Of a stretch of 64,000 nt of DNA, positions 41,089 to 54,060 are shown in pieces. Source of the DNA: Gentiana macrophylla (taxonomy: Eukaryota > Streptophyta > Magnoliopsida > Gentianales > Gentianaceae); NCBI GenBank assembly GCA_026214975.1, contig JAOBSW010000336.1, positions 1 to 64,000 of the forward strand, written 5' to 3'. The translations under genes were made by a program, and so were the position numbers. The notes beneath the pieces were generated by a model that saw only the letters and a program-made list of their open reading frames with translations, made no database searches and was not told the DNA's origin. Positions within the stretch are counted from its first letter, which is position 1. Every line of letters starts with the position of its first letter.

Positions 41089-43451
41089 TGTTTTCCCTTG
41101 ATCTAATGGTTTTGTTTATGCTTAAATCTATTTCCTTGTCTATCTGTTATCATTAATTTTGATTTTCTTTTTCTTCGTTGTGCAGAATCCGACAATGGTG
41201 GCGGTGGCGGTGGCGGCGGATCTGATGTTGGTGACGGTTTATTATCCCTGCTTCCATGTTCTATGCATTATCATTTTTCTTTCATCTCTTTTGCTCTTCC
41301 ATCTTTTTCTTTAATTTTTTTATTGCATCAAATTGAGCGATAATTGTGTGAGTTTGTCATTTCAATCATGTTTACAAAAGCTAATTGGAGAAGGTATTTA
41401 AATTCTCTGCCGAGTTTAAAAATGGATCATCATGCAAAGATATTTGTTTTTATATATTTTAAGATATTCTTCAAGAAAATTGTTGACGGTGTTCAATAAA
41501 TCATTCCTACCGAGTTAACCTTTGATTTTTTTTTAAATTTTGAGTTTTGAATCAGAACATTTGGTTACCAAAATTGACCTGAGGATGGTGGACTTGGTTG
41601 TGATTTGTTAGTCTTTGTAGTGTAGACTAAACTCATTGAAACTTTCCTTCACCTTGATTTTTGCTTTATCTTATTCTTGATGTTGAGAATTATTTGTGAT
41701 TGGATAAAATGGTTGTTAGTAAAAAAAAGTTCTTCACCATAACCCCCTACATTGTCTATATTTTTCTTTGTATTTAGAAAGTTGGAAGGATCCCTACCAC
41801 GTTTTGTTCATGATGAAAGCGGGGTGATTTCTTGCCTTTTGTGGGATATTGTACATTCTAGTTGTTAGGACCGGTTGCTTACCTTTTGGGATATTATAGT
41901 TGTTATGATCGCATCGAATTAACGAGAGAGGTGTCTTGGTGTAATTTTGTGGATTAGTCCTTCTTAATATGCTTTGCAAAATTTTACAATGCTAATGTTG
42001 GTCTTTACTTCAAAGATTTCGGCTTCTCTGTTTCTGATTTGTTGAATCTTCTGGTTCTAGTAATACATTTGAATTTGGTAACGGCTGATAACCGGTATTC
42101 TATCTTGCAAACTATATGTGCAGGTTTATTATTAATTTGATGATTCTACTTCTTGGCTCAAGTGTTTGTTGTTATTATTGTTGTTGTTGTTTTTTTTTTT
42201 AATAAAATGAAGCCTTCAATGATTGGACAAGTTCTTAATTGTTTCTGAGTCATTTTTGCGATGCAGAATCAGATGAGGGCAGCATAGATGGTGATGGTGG
42301 CTTCGATTTCGGTATCTGTTCATCATTTACTTATCGTCAATTCATTTTATTCATCTCCTTTTCATCTCCATTTATACTTTGAAGGTTTATAATATGTTTT
42401 GTCCTTAATTTTTATCAAGTAAAAGCTCATTTTCATGTTTGTTGATTTTCTGTTGGTAGACTATGTACTTTCCGGCATCTTCCTAAAAAGAAGATGAAAA
42501 GGGTGTCCAAATCATGTTATAAATCTCAACTTTGATATATAATTTTCCGCCTTTTCCTATGGTCATGATCTTTGGTTGTTGGTGTAATTGAAGATGCACG
42601 AAAATGAGGGTTTCTTGGCAACCAATGGAAGCTCATACGCATGGAAGAAGATCCACTGTTGAGAGCGAGGATGGCGGATGTAAGTCTGTTGTAAAGAGTT
42701 ATTTTTAGCTTATTTTGGTCCATATGCTTGCTAATTTTAGAATTTAGTCGATAAATTTCATTAATAATTTAATTTAACATCTTTAAGAATTTCCCATACC
42801 TCAGTGATGTATATTTGCATTGAAGATGATATCTTATTTTGTAGTTTCTTAGCGATGATCACATACATGTTTGTCATCAAGCATACTCTCAAGAGCAATT
42901 TTCTAGAGTCATCCCTAGGCAATTTGGGCGTTTGCGGCCCAAGAAGTTTTAGACTTGGCAGTTAAGAAACTTGTGGGGACTATCCCACTCAAATAGGAGG
43001 GCTAAAGCTGCTAAAACAACTTGAGTCCACAATTGAGGGCATACAAGTTTTTGCTCATTCAAAAGTACTAATGATTATTTATAATCTATTTTGGAATGTA
43101 AATAGGGATAATGCCATTCAATTGGCTTATGTAAATTAAGTGACTAAAACGACAATGGGATTTGTCATGGAAATCTCTCTATTGGACAACATTATGACAG
43201 TCTGATAAATATTTAGCAAATAGAATGAATGTCTAGATGACTAGAAATTTCTGGATGTGTTAAGCAGGTATGGAATGGTCTATAGAAATACTTTTGGAAT
43301 ATATATTAGGGCTCACTTTCATCATGGCAACTAACTTAGAAATGGTTTTGTCACTACGTAGCATAATTCAAACAGAAAAATTTCGATACATAACATTACA
43401 AATGAATCGGCCGAAACTATAAACTGGTAAAAATATAAAATAAAGAACCCA
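41089..43451. other. Captured gene-like DNA with mini-exons
   Basis: Intron-like DNA with two small exon candidates. The first is 41186-41236 (51 nt, after TTCTTCGTTGTGCAG and before GTTTATT), coding ESDNG, a Gly run, then SDVGDG. The second is 42267-42311 (45 nt, after TTTTTGCGATGCAG and before GTATCTG), coding ESDEGSIDGDGGFDFG. Both are phase 1-1, both begin AATCNGA, and both read acidic and glycine-rich. I do not recognise the parent gene. Part of this segment (about 41548-42070) reappears inverted at 63472-64000. Confidence 0.45.
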
Positions 43452-43479
43452 CCGTGCATCGCACGGTACGCCCATCTAG
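43452..43479 (+). mobile_element. Helitron-like 3' terminus (hairpin plus CTAG)
   Basis: CCGTGC (43452-43457), a three-base loop ATC, GCACGG (43461-43466), nine bases, then CTAG (43476-43479) followed by T. A perfect 6-bp hairpin about ten bases before CTRR with a T after it is the diagnostic Helitron 3' end. Directly after it, LTR DNA resumes in its TA-rich part. The 5' end (TC after an A) was not found. Confidence 0.65.
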
Positions 43480-44710
43480 TATAAAATTATTTTTATTCAA
43501 ATATATAGTTTTGGTTCTTTCAGCCCTTGTCCCTTTTCCCACCCGTAACATATTATATATCTTATTATATATATTATTAAACCTTCTTTTTGATAAACCC
43601 TACCCCATTATTTTACATAAACTTTCTCTTTCTCTTTTACTCACATCATAAATCCTCCACTGTTCCATATCCCCTTTTTCGTATAACACCAAACTCCTTT
43701 CTCTTTCTATTAATTCAACAGAGCCTTTTTTGCTTTCTTCTTTAAACAACTCCTTCATTTCCTTTCTCTGAAAAAGCTTCAGTCTCTCACACAGCTTTCA
43801 ATTGTCTACCTGATCTATTTCCTCTTCCATGACTTTTCTATATGCTAAAGAAACCTTATGGTTTCAACAATCTGTCTTCTACCCAAAATAGCTCTCTGTT
43901 GATAACCTTTTGGTTCAACGTTGCTGTGTTCATTCCGAAATAGCTCTGATTTGGACCTTGGAATCTCTGCAACACTTGTTGATGCCAGGCTTGTGCTCAG
44001 TGTGTCCGTGAAGGTGGAGAACCGGCCAAAATGAATCTCTGACTTTGCTGAGGCCGATGATGGTGTATTTGAAGCCGATGATGACATATCATCCACCAAA
44101 ATCGACCCGTGAATCTCGTTCAGGAATGTTCTTCTTTGCTTGGTATTTTTGAATTGATCTTTCTTTTGTCTCTTTCTCAATCTTAGATCTCAGGCCCTAT
44201 TTGACTTTTCTGAGTGTTAAAGATTTCATCTTTTAGTGATTAAAATGCTTAATCGAATTGCATGAGAAGACCTGTGTTTTTCGTGCTTTAATCACCTAGT
44301 TTTGCTTAAATCGAGTTTCTAATCTAATTAAAGCTTGTAACATTAATCGAGTATGGCATTCTCTGTTTAGATCTGAATATATTGACTAATCGATTTGTAC
44401 ATGCTCTTGATATGCCCTTGGTCTTGCAAATCGATTTTGTTTTGTTGTTAATCTGTCAAAATTGCTTAACAAAAAATCTGAGTTTAAATGTCTAATCTTT
44501 CAGTGATTTTTGATAAATCGAAAACGAGTCAAAGGCTTAATCTTTCTCTCTTTACAATGTCCAATGTGCCTAATTTCTATGCTATAATTTGTTACTTTTA
44601 AGTTTATCCGAAAATTTGACATGCATGTTTAAATGAATATGTGGTTTGATGCTATGATGATACATGTTCTACCTTCTTTTCTCTTGATTATTGTTGGTCC
44701 TAATGTGTTG

Positions 44711-44788
<78 letters not shown>

Positions 44789-44967
44789 TAATATGTATTC
44801 AGTGTAAACTTGCTGTATCATTGTATCAAGTTTGTCCATATTTGTGTTGAATTCTCAATCCGAAAATATACTAATTAATCTATGTATCTGCTTTGTGTCT
44901 ATACACATATTTATATAAAATATATTGCTTGTTGAGTTTTGTCCATTTTCTTGTCTATGGTTGTTAA

Positions 44968-45009
<42 letters not shown>

Positions 45010-48000
45010 ACTACATCACGTGGGTGGTCAATTTTATTTTTAATATGTATTTTGGGTACACATATCAATGATATATTTATCACTTATATATATATGTGTA
45101 TAATAAATATAAAAATATTTTTCTGATCTATTTTAAACCCTTCTCCTAGGTACATGTAAAAGTTGTCTTCAACATGATGTTTGAAAAGTTGTGCCATTTT
45201 TCTCTCCCATGTGATATGTGCCTTGTTAAATGTGTCTTTTGTTTTCTTCCAAGTCTTTTATTATGACTGTTCAGTACTTGCAAATGTTATTTACTTTTCT
45301 ACCACAGATTTAATATGTTTGTTTAAGTGTGTAAACTCTCTCTTGGTACATCATATTATGGACGTTGGAGCTAGATTGCACAAAAGACAAAAAGCTGTAC
45401 CTGAAAATGCAAAAGAACCGTTGGATATTGCTGCAAAGCTGTAGCTGGACTACAATATAAATATACCCAGCCATATCAAATGAAAGTGTAGAACAGCCTC
45501 TCCAGTCAACATATTCACTAAGTCTCAACCTTATTTTCTCAATACTTGTATACTGAAATCAATTTTAATTTCTTGAGTGTTAGAAAAGTGAGGTGTTAGT
45601 GTGTTAGAGTGTACCTCTAGAAGAAACCTTTAGTGAGTTGTGTTGTAGTGTTGAGAGTGTTCTCCACTTGTTATTGAGGAGCAATAACAAGGGAATAGCT
45701 AGGCCAAGCTGTGGTTCAGCAGTTCGGTTCGTTCCTGCTGGGTTACGAATTCACGGAGCTGAATTCGGGTTCAAGAATCCGGGCAGTGATTCTTGGCAAG
45801 TACTCCTTTGGTGAGTGTTTTACTCCTTTGGTGAGTGTTACTCATTTGGTGAGTGTGTTGTACAAATCTATTGAATGTTGTTATTAAGGATTTAGGACAT
45901 CTTAGTGTTAGTCGGAGTATGTGGTTCGCTTAAGACTAACACTAATTTGGTTATTCGGTTAGTGACACTTTAACAGTAAAAGTGTTGTAATTTTATCTCC
46001 TTTTGTTTTTGTTTTGTAATAAGACTCAAATGACATCTAGTGAAATCTTTGTATGTGGGTGTGATCTCTAGTAGATCACACATATGTGCTTTAGATAGTT
46101 TATATCTTGATACACACTGATGACGTGGTCAATCAGGTTATAATATACTCGACCACCATAAACCAATACTAGCAAGAGGACTAGGCCCATCGTAGTATAG
46201 CTATAGTGAATCAAGGTCGATCCCACAGGGAACCAATTGTGGATCATCTTATATACAAACAATTAATGAAACACGTCAAGGACATAAAGGCGGTCTACGA
46301 CCAACATAAAACAAGAAAAGTAAAGACACGACTCGACACAACGTAATTAACCTCCCCAATTATAGTCTTTATCGTTTGGACCTAGATAATTTATATAATA
46401 AATCGAACTTATTAAGCGTCAATCCGTTTGTATCTATCTTAGATTGGCTACGGGAGTCATCCTCTTTAACTTGACTTAGCACCGGTAGGTCACTAGATCA
46501 CTGTGATATTGTTACGTGACTTCGCCTTTTAAGTGCCTCCATCTCATATAACTCACACGCTTACGACTCTAAGGATGCCGATATTAACCATACACCTCGT
46601 CTAGGCAACATTCCTATGGTTAGGCGTACTTCCTAAACGATCGCATCAGTCTTCGTCCCATTAACAATTACCGAGTTATAGTCTCATGCTAATCTACGAC
46701 GTACGTACAACTAGATGACGTCAATTCCCTAATACAAAAAAGATCTAGGTCTCACTGAAAGTCCCGAAAGATCATTCGTGAGCCGACCTAGGAGTCCTAT
46801 ATTGGTATTTTCTAATCATACGCTAATTAAAACAGACGAGCAACGTAGCCGTAGCCATACCTACCAAGATGATAAATTCTATTAAGTTAACCTAACCATA
46901 AAGACATGGCTATCTAATGGATGAAAACAGGGCTCGGTCGACCGAATAGCTGGGCTCGGTCGACCGAATGGTCTTTTCCCGTGATTACATCCCCGAACAT
47001 ATCTCTCGGCGTTTCATCATACACAACGGATTAAACAGTAATTCGTAAAGCATTCATATAAACTAACATAGATACGCATTAATTAAATCAAGTAGATTCA
47101 TGAATAAATACTAAGTGTATGACGTAGGTTATGGAATCCTCATAGACAAGGTATCGCCACCTTCCTAACGTCATAGCCTAGATCTACATCATCTAGCTAT
47201 GATTAACTAACTCAAACGATTAAGCATAATTGGGAGGGATTAATTACTTACAAGAAAGAAACAGAAAATAAAGGCTTACATATTACAGCCCTTAAATTGC
47301 TGGAAACCCTCAAATTATTCTACATTGTATCAAAGTTGTATTATGAATTGTAAGATTGAAGAAAGAATGAATGATGATGGGATGTGTTGGTGTATTGGTG
47401 TATATTACAATTCTCGTAGCTGCTTGCTTATATAGGAGTTTCTGCCGACTTATGAAGGATCTAGAAGGTAAATACGAAAAAATCCGAAAAGTGACCGGTG
47501 ACACACTCGGTCAACGAAGCACCCACTCGGTCGACCCGAAGCTATAGGCTCGGTCGACCGAACCTACTTTTGCACACGTTAATCGTTTTTCGTCTATCTT
47601 TGCTCCCACTCCACGCTTGCGTGTTGATCTGATTTCTCTAATTTATCTCTTGATTAATGCTCCGATTTTCTTCCTTATTATCTTGAGATCCATTGATTGA
47701 ATGACATTTATCCTCTCGATTTGTCGTGATCTACAAAATCAGCATTTATCGCACAATAAATCGGCTTTTAATAATGAAAACGGCTAAATACCAAATATCA
47801 TATTAATAATCACTTAACATTAAATAATAAATATAAACATGTGATTTAATATGAAATATACATTATCAATCTCGATTTAAGGTCAATGTTGATGACTTTT
47901 ACGGGTATAATTTGACCGTCATCACACACCTTAGAATTGCATGTCTTAGGCTTAAACAAGATAAAAACTGAATCTCTGCAATTCTGTGATTTTTGTTGAA

Positions 48001-48406
48001 CACTTAGAAGTTGCATGTTATAAGTTAACACTCTGAAATCTGAATCTGCATCTCTTCTATGCTGATTTTGGTTAAGTGTTGTAATTGCAATTGTGTTCAA
48101 ACTGTTACATTATTTGGTATCAGTTTCAGCTTTGCAATCACAGTTTTTTATCATAACAAACTGAACTTGATCTGGAAACTATTCAACTGAAGTTAACTTA
48201 GGTTCATATAGTTAATTGAAACTAGATCTTCCGCCTAGGTTCGTTAACTGAACTAAGTTAAGTGTATACTCCGATTTTCTCTGATAAACCACTGAATTGT
48301 TTTTAACTACATAAGTATCCTTGAAAATGGTTAAAGAATTTTTAAAAGGTCATAATACTCTATTCACCCCCCTCTAGAGTATTTATTGCTTGTTCTCGAT
48401 CCAACA
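43480..48406 (+). repeat. LTR 2, right piece (with a nested solo LTR)
   Basis: Resumes the LTR at the position equal to about 38742, so some 320 bp (38742-39068) is present on both sides of the foreign segment. It runs to the LTR end CTCGATCCAACA at 48406 and parallels LTR 1 from about 31655 to 34865, apart from the 1.8-kb insertion at 46118-47924. It carries the TATA box at 45456-45463 and TA microsatellites at 44714-44784 and about 44970-45005. A deletion relative to LTR 1 removes the CCTGCCACCCCTCCC stretch. Confidence 0.75.
46118..47924. mobile_element. Solo LTR, probably Gypsy, 1,807 bp
   Basis: Starts TGATGACGTGGTCAA and ends TTTGACCGTCATCA, with CACAC on both sides (46113-46117 and 47925-47929). 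The uninterrupted sequence is seen in LTR 1 near 34380. It contains GGTCGATCCCACAGGGAA and repeated CTCGGTCGACCGAA motifs, phrases common in long plant LTRs. TG...CA ends and the 5-bp duplication favour a solo LTR. The 14-bp inverted termini leave a non-autonomous DNA element as a weaker alternative. Confidence 0.75.
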
Positions 48407-49133
48407 CTATGGTAGCAGAGCTTGGTTTTGACCTTGCTGATACCTGTTTTACATTCTGTATCAGAACATGTCACCAGTTGATCAGTTTCTGTATCAGTTT
48501 GTTTAGTGATCGTATTTATTGTGTTTTTGTGATAAGTGGTGAAACTTGCTTATATGTGTTGAATTTTGATCTATATGTTTTAGCTGCTATATTTGTTATA
48601 GTTCGAAATTCCTGTGCTGTATTGGCATTGCTACAAGTTTGTGTGGTTGTGTGTTTCTTTGAATCTGAAAGTTACGTGGCTATCTGTTATTAAATCTTGA
48701 ATCTGTGTGTAGTATCTCGAGTGAATGATCTTAATTTTATTTCTCTATTACAATCGTGATATTTTACACTTGTCTTGTGAGTTGGTAGTTTGCAGGGCTA
48801 CCCAAATAGATACGCCTGCTTCGTTTAGGTTCAAATTTGCGTTGGACCAAAGCCCAAAATTGTTCACAACGCTTTTCATAATCCTGCACTTCTGATTCAT
48901 TTTATAACAACCCATATTTTCAAAGTTAATTAAAACTTGAGTCTTACAGCTTAAAGTTTTAATCTCATTGGTTGTTACACACACTATCACATCTCTTCAC
49001 CAACAGTCCAAGTTTTTCTGAATTTCGGTGTCATTCCGATCTTGTTTGGACTCATACATCATTCGTATACTGCATTGTGCATTGTATCACAACATTCACC
49101 TTAACCACAATTTCTTTTCTTGAACCTTCATTT

Positions 49134-50472
49134 ATGGCTTCTACATAATATACCTATGATCCTGCAAAAGAAGAAGTGTTTGGTCAAAGACCACCTTTCT
49201 TCGATGGAACAAGGTATGCTGTGTGGAAGAGTAAAATGAAGACTTTTTTAGGAAGTTGAGACCTGCATCTATGGTTCATTGTAGAAGATGGTCTTTGCAT
49301 TTCTAATTCAGCTGGAATTGCAGTTGATAAAGATGGAAATGCTTTGGAACAAGTCGAGCTTATTGCTTATCGAAATTCTAGAGCCATGGCCATCCTTATT
49401 AACTCTCTTGGTCCAGTTGAAAGACGGTCTGTTTATTCATGTACAACTGCAAAAGAAGTATGTGATACATTGAAAAAGAGACATGAACAATCAGGCCCGT
49501 CTCATAAAATAAATGAACTCATGCATTCATATGAATCATTCCAAATGAGTCCAAATGAGTTTGTTAATGACATGGTTTCCAGATTGAAACTGATTGTTGA
49601 CAGCTTGAAATCTTTTGATAAATATTTTTCTGAAATACAAATTCTTAGAAAGATTTCAAGAAGCCTTAGTCCTGAATGGTCTTCTTTTGTCTCCTTCATT
49701 AAAGAAGAAAAATATCCAAACTATTTAAGTATTAAAGAACTTATGGAATTAGCATATGTTCATGAGATGACTATGTTGTCTCATACACAGTCTAATCCTG
49801 AGTTTTCTAATCATTCTTCAAAAACTGTTCTTCAATGCCCTGAATCTGAACCTCACAATGCTGAATCAAACAGTTTGAGTTATGAATCTAAATCGAATAG
49901 TTCTAGTTATGAATCTGAGTTAGATCACTCGATCCAAGAAGTGATGAGTGTCGATGAACACGATGAAAGAGCTTTTACAAGCCGCATTCGGATGTTTCGA
50001 GCCTTCACTATACAAGAAAGAAATATCGATGCATCTTCCTCTCGATCGGATATCTGACTGCATCGATTCTTTGTTTCGAATCATCATCAAAAGTGAATCA
50101 CAAAAAAGCACCTTGTTCTTTGAATCGTGATGTTGCTGAAAACAATTTCGAATATGAGCAAATTAGTCCTGTTTGTCGAACATATTCTTTGAACAATTTC
50201 TTTGTTTTGAGCCTAACCCTCATCTTGAATCATGACAAATCAGTCCGGTTGTTGAAATTAATGCTGAATCTGCGTTTGTGCCTCAAACATATTCTGAATA
50301 TGAGGTAAATGAAAATAACTCCACATTTTCTATTTTAACCAGAGAAAATTTTAAGTTAAAATATGAAGTTATGCACCTTAAAAGGGAACTAAGTGATAAA
50401 GATAATTTAATTTGTTCCTTAATCAATTCATTTAGTGAGCTGGAATATAAATTCTCAACCCAAGAAGCTAGG
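49134..50472 (+). pseudogene. Gag-like protein, copy 3, first part (broken)
   Basis: ATG GCT TCT ACA TAA at the start (the same early stop as copy 2), then the gag core open from 49344 to 50057 (VERRSVYSCTTAKEV, EIQILRKISRSLSPEWSS) and the coiled-coil start (50278-50472). Cut at QEAR by the Gypsy insertion; the remainder lies at 60485-61388. Confidence 0.78.
50468..50472. repeat. Target-site duplication CTAGG (left)
   Basis: CTAGG before the Gypsy 5' LTR, repeated at 60480-60484 after the 3' LTR. Interior 2 shows the unbroken site (AAGCTAGGTTAAAAC). Confidence 0.95.
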
Positions 50473-50997
50473 TGATGATACGGGGGTTCACGCCTCCACG
50501 TGGAATTATTTGATTGATCCATCTGGCATTTGAAAGAGTGCGGGCGGCCTATCCGCATCGGGTCGATACGATACGCAGCCCAAGACCACGACTCAAGTGA
50601 GATCCACCAAAGTGCGGACTCGAGCGACCACGTCGATCTTCTTCGAGTCGATGTCATACACATTAGCCTGTCCTCCTGGGCCCACATCCCACAGGTAACT
50701 TGGGCACGGAGGCAAGGCCCATTTAAGGGTATTTATGTCAATAGACCCAGCCGCCCTTAATTTAGGGCAGAAGGAGGACATGTGCCTATAAATACATAGC
50801 TCCAGGAACTACGTAAGGCTTGATTCCTGGACTTTCAGACAGGATACGTAGGCAATCCAAGATACATTCTTGGACTCAACCATAATACACCAAAAATACC
50901 ACCTTTTATTCATATTTAACCATTTCGATCTCTTACAGCTCATCCTTAGATTACGCGTGGCTTCAATTCACTGGTGGTGCGTTATTTAGCATCGTCA
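50473..50997 (+). repeat. 5' LTR of the Gypsy (Tat) element
   Basis: 525 bp, TGATGATACGGGGG to GCATCGTCA, with a TATA box at 50787-50794 (CCTATAAATACATAG). It is followed by TTTGGCGCTAGAAGGAGGG, the probable primer-binding site. The two LTRs are nearly identical over most of their length; most differences cluster at 50538-50635. Confidence 0.92.
50787..50794 (+). promoter_or_regulatory. TATA box of the Gypsy 5' LTR
   Basis: TATAAATA, about 210 bp before the LTR end, kept in the 3' LTR at 60269-60276. Confidence 0.65.
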
Positions 50998-51048
50998 TTT
51001 GGCGCTAGAAGGAGGGCCTTCTACCGGTGAGTTGGTAAAGAGATTGCA

Positions 51049-52450
51049 ATGGTGCCGCCAGCAAGGAAGAAACCGACGAACAGCAAGAACATGCAGATCG
51101 AAGAGCGCACAGATATAGATCCAGCAGGGGTTCCATCTCAGATTCAAGAAGTCCCCACTGGATCTAGACCCGCGGCTGCAGATCCACCCAGGCCTCAGCT
51201 TCCCCCACAGCTGCAAGACATGGCAGATCACCTAGCATCTTTGGATGAGGACGCCTTGAAGAGAGTGGTAGCCTCGGCACTCATAGGTAAGGGAATCTGC
51301 AATCCCCCTGAAGAACATCAGTTAGACCCTCCAGGTCATAAGGAGATTGATAATGCTAAGGGGAAGAGGCCAGTCGAGCCTCAAGAAGAGTGCGAGGAAG
51401 GCGCGATTGAAATCAGCGTGACTAACGCCCGCAAACGTCCTGAACAAGAAAAGCTCCAGCGGCAGGTCGAGGATAGCATCCGAAACGAGTTCAACCGCAT
51501 TGTGGGTAAAGATCAACCCACTGAATGGCTTGAGTCGCCATTTAGTCCCGAAATCGAGATATATACGATGCCCGAATCCTTTAAGCCGCCCAAGATGGAG
51601 CCCTATGACGGTACTACGGACCCAGAGGACCATCTATATCGATATATATCTCTCGATGAGGTTGAAAGCGCCAATGACGCCATGAAGTGTCGAGCTTTCG
51701 ACACGTTGCTCCGCAGTCGAGCTCGGGAGTGGTTTCACAAGCTACGCCCCGGATCGATCTCTAGCTTTTTACTGATTGGGACAAAAATTCGAGGCGCTTT
51801 CATTGGGAACAAGAAGTTCCACCTTAGCGCCACGCACCTCATGAATATCAAGCAAGACAAAGGGAATCTACTATCGACTTCATGAGGCGTTTCAACCTTG
51901 AAGCCATGAAAGTGCATAATGCCGGTGATGCCTTGCGCAAGTTAATGCCTTTGTGGGAGGTCTGCGGAATATGAAGTTTGTATGATAAGCTATCCAAGAA
52001 AATGCCGAATGACATGGATGAATGTGTGAACATAGTCCATAGATTACGCCAAGGTGAAGAGGCGGTGCGTCGCACACCATTTCACTTGGCCTCGGCTGAG
52101 AACGACTCGAAGCCGGACAAGGCGGTCGCCTAGGGGTCGGAACGAAGAAAGCAAGTCCAATGTCTTTGATCGACCGACGACTCCGATATCGGATCGTTGG
52201 GAAAGAAAGGAAATTTGAAAGACCGGGATTTTATACCCCTCAACCGATCTCGGGGGGAGGTATTGGCAATCATGATCAAGAAGAACATCGCTCGGACACC
52301 TAAGCCGATGTCCAAAGATCCAGAGAAAAGGAAAAATACTCACAAGTATTGTGACTATCACAGAGATGTGGGGCACGACACGGAAGAATGCTTTGATTTG
52401 AAGAGGATATCGGCGCTTTGTATCAAGAGGTCGATTGGATGAAGTTGTCG
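51049..52450 (+). pseudogene. Gypsy gag (broken after codon 278)
   Basis: Open from ATG 51049 to 51885. The N-terminal part is Pro/Lys-rich, then comes the conserved core: MPESFKPPKMEPYDGTTDPE, MKCRAFDTLLRSRAREWF, LRPGSISSF. A frameshift near 51865 moves the rest (FMRRFNLEAMKVHNAG) to another frame. The zinc-binding segment KYCDYHRDVGHDTEECFDLK is at about 52345-52404. The wording is typical of Tat gag. Confidence 0.88.
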
Positions 52451-52754
52451 ACAGGTCAGAAAAAGACGAGCCAAAGGGCCGTCAGGAGTACAAGAGAAAG
52501 AGCTACAACGGAAAGAAAGATCGGTCTCCACGTCGAGATAATCGGAATCGACGAGAAAGGTCATCCGACCCAACATACAGAGACAATCGCCGAGATGACC
52601 CTCGAGAAGTTCAGAATCGAGATCCTCATCGAGATAATCGTGCCGGATATGACGTTAACACAATCGTTTCAGAGCATGAGTCAGATCGGCCTCGATCAAG
52701 TCGACATTCGTCAGACAGATCGAGAGAGTCAAAAGGATCAGGTTTACCACGGAG

Positions 52755-53042
52755 GTGGGTTATGGGCCTAAGGGCGATGTTCGAGTTCCCGACCATAGTG
52801 AGGGGTTAGTGATCGAAGCGGTAATAAGCGGGAGGGCGAGTAAAAGGATTTGTGTGGACAGTGGAAGCGCCGTTAATATCCTTTATTATTCAGCATTTAA
52901 GGCCATGAGGTTGAAAGATGAAGACATTATTCCGTTATCTACCCCTTTATTTGGTTTTACAGACAGCCATCCACCCTGCCGGGTCGATCAATTTGTTAAC
53001 GACGGTGGGAGCGCGGAGAAAAGGGTCGGACGATGGAAATGA
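52755..53042 (+). pseudogene. Gypsy aspartic protease
   Basis: Contains the retroviral-type aspartic protease active site in VISGRASKRICVDSGSAVNI near 52825-52880. The stop at 53042 and a frameshift before the RT region separate it from the rest of pol. Confidence 0.8.
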
Positions 53043-53361
53043 CCTATGTCGTAGTTAAGGCCCTTCGGGTATAACGCGATATTGGGCCGACCGGCTCTAT
53101 ATGATCTCGAGAGCTATTATCTCGACCTTCCACAACAAACATGAAGTTTCCAACACTGTACGGTACCCGTGAAGTCAAAGGAGGCGTTGAGGTAGCCGGG
53201 CGTAGTCCGTTACGATCAAAGGAAAAGGGGTTGGGCAGGTATTGGTTGAGGAGTTGATACCTGAAGAAGAGGAAGATCGGAGCTGGGTTTCTGCCGACCC
53301 GACCGAAGAAGTTTGAGTTTGGAGAGAGGAAGAAGGTCAAGGGATACAGATCGGGAAGTGG

Positions 53362-54060
53362 ATGCCACACCCCGACATGAGAGCCTTGGTCGACCTCCTA
53401 GTTGAGTTTCGAGACGTTTTTGCGTGGAAGGCGGATGACATGCCTGGCCTATCGGCGGATATAGCAGTGCACCAACTTAACGTCGATCCCAAAAAGAGGC
53501 CGATACGGCAAAAGAAGAGAAATCTTGCCCCCGAGAGAAAAGCGATGAAGAAAAGAAGTCGACAAGTTCTTTGGTTCTTTGGAATTGTGAGAGAGGTATT
53601 TTACCAGCATTGGTTGGCCAATCCAAGATAGTTAAGAAGCCAGATCAAAGCTGGCGAATGTGTGTCGACTTCACAGATCTTAACAAGGCATGTCCCAAGG
53701 ATTCTTACCCGCTACCGAAGATCGACCAGTTAGTCGACTCGACACTGGGCTTCGAGGTATTCGGGTTCCTCGATGCGCGTCTGAGGGTTATTATCGGATC
53801 TTTATGGACCCACAGGACTCGAGAAAAAACCGCTTTTATCACAGAATTTGGCACGTTTTGCTTCGTTACGATGCCGTTTGGGCTTAAGAATGCAGGGGCT
53901 ACTTATCAGCGGGCCGTCAACAAAATTTTCAAGAGACAGATAGGTCGGAATATGGAGGTCTATGTGGATGATTTATTGATCAAGAGCAAGTCCTTGGGAC
54001 AGTTTCTTGTCGATGTGAGAGAAGTTTTGAGGTATTGCGGACGGCAAAAATGAAGCTCAA
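53362..54060 (+). pseudogene. Gypsy reverse transcriptase (broken)
   Basis: Lead-in FRDVFAWKADDMPGL, then WRMCVDFTDLNKACPKDSYP, a short frame excursion around 53780-53825 that hides one segment, back in frame at TAFITEFGTFCFVTMPFGLK, and the catalytic YVDD in MEVYVDDLLIKSKS near 53955-53990. At least three frame changes. Confidence 0.88.

Noticed and set aside
39069..43479. One complete Helitron spanning the whole foreign segment
   Set aside because: The left border lacks the expected A before a TC start, and the LTR resumes 320 bp earlier than it left off, so the two borders do not form one insertion site.
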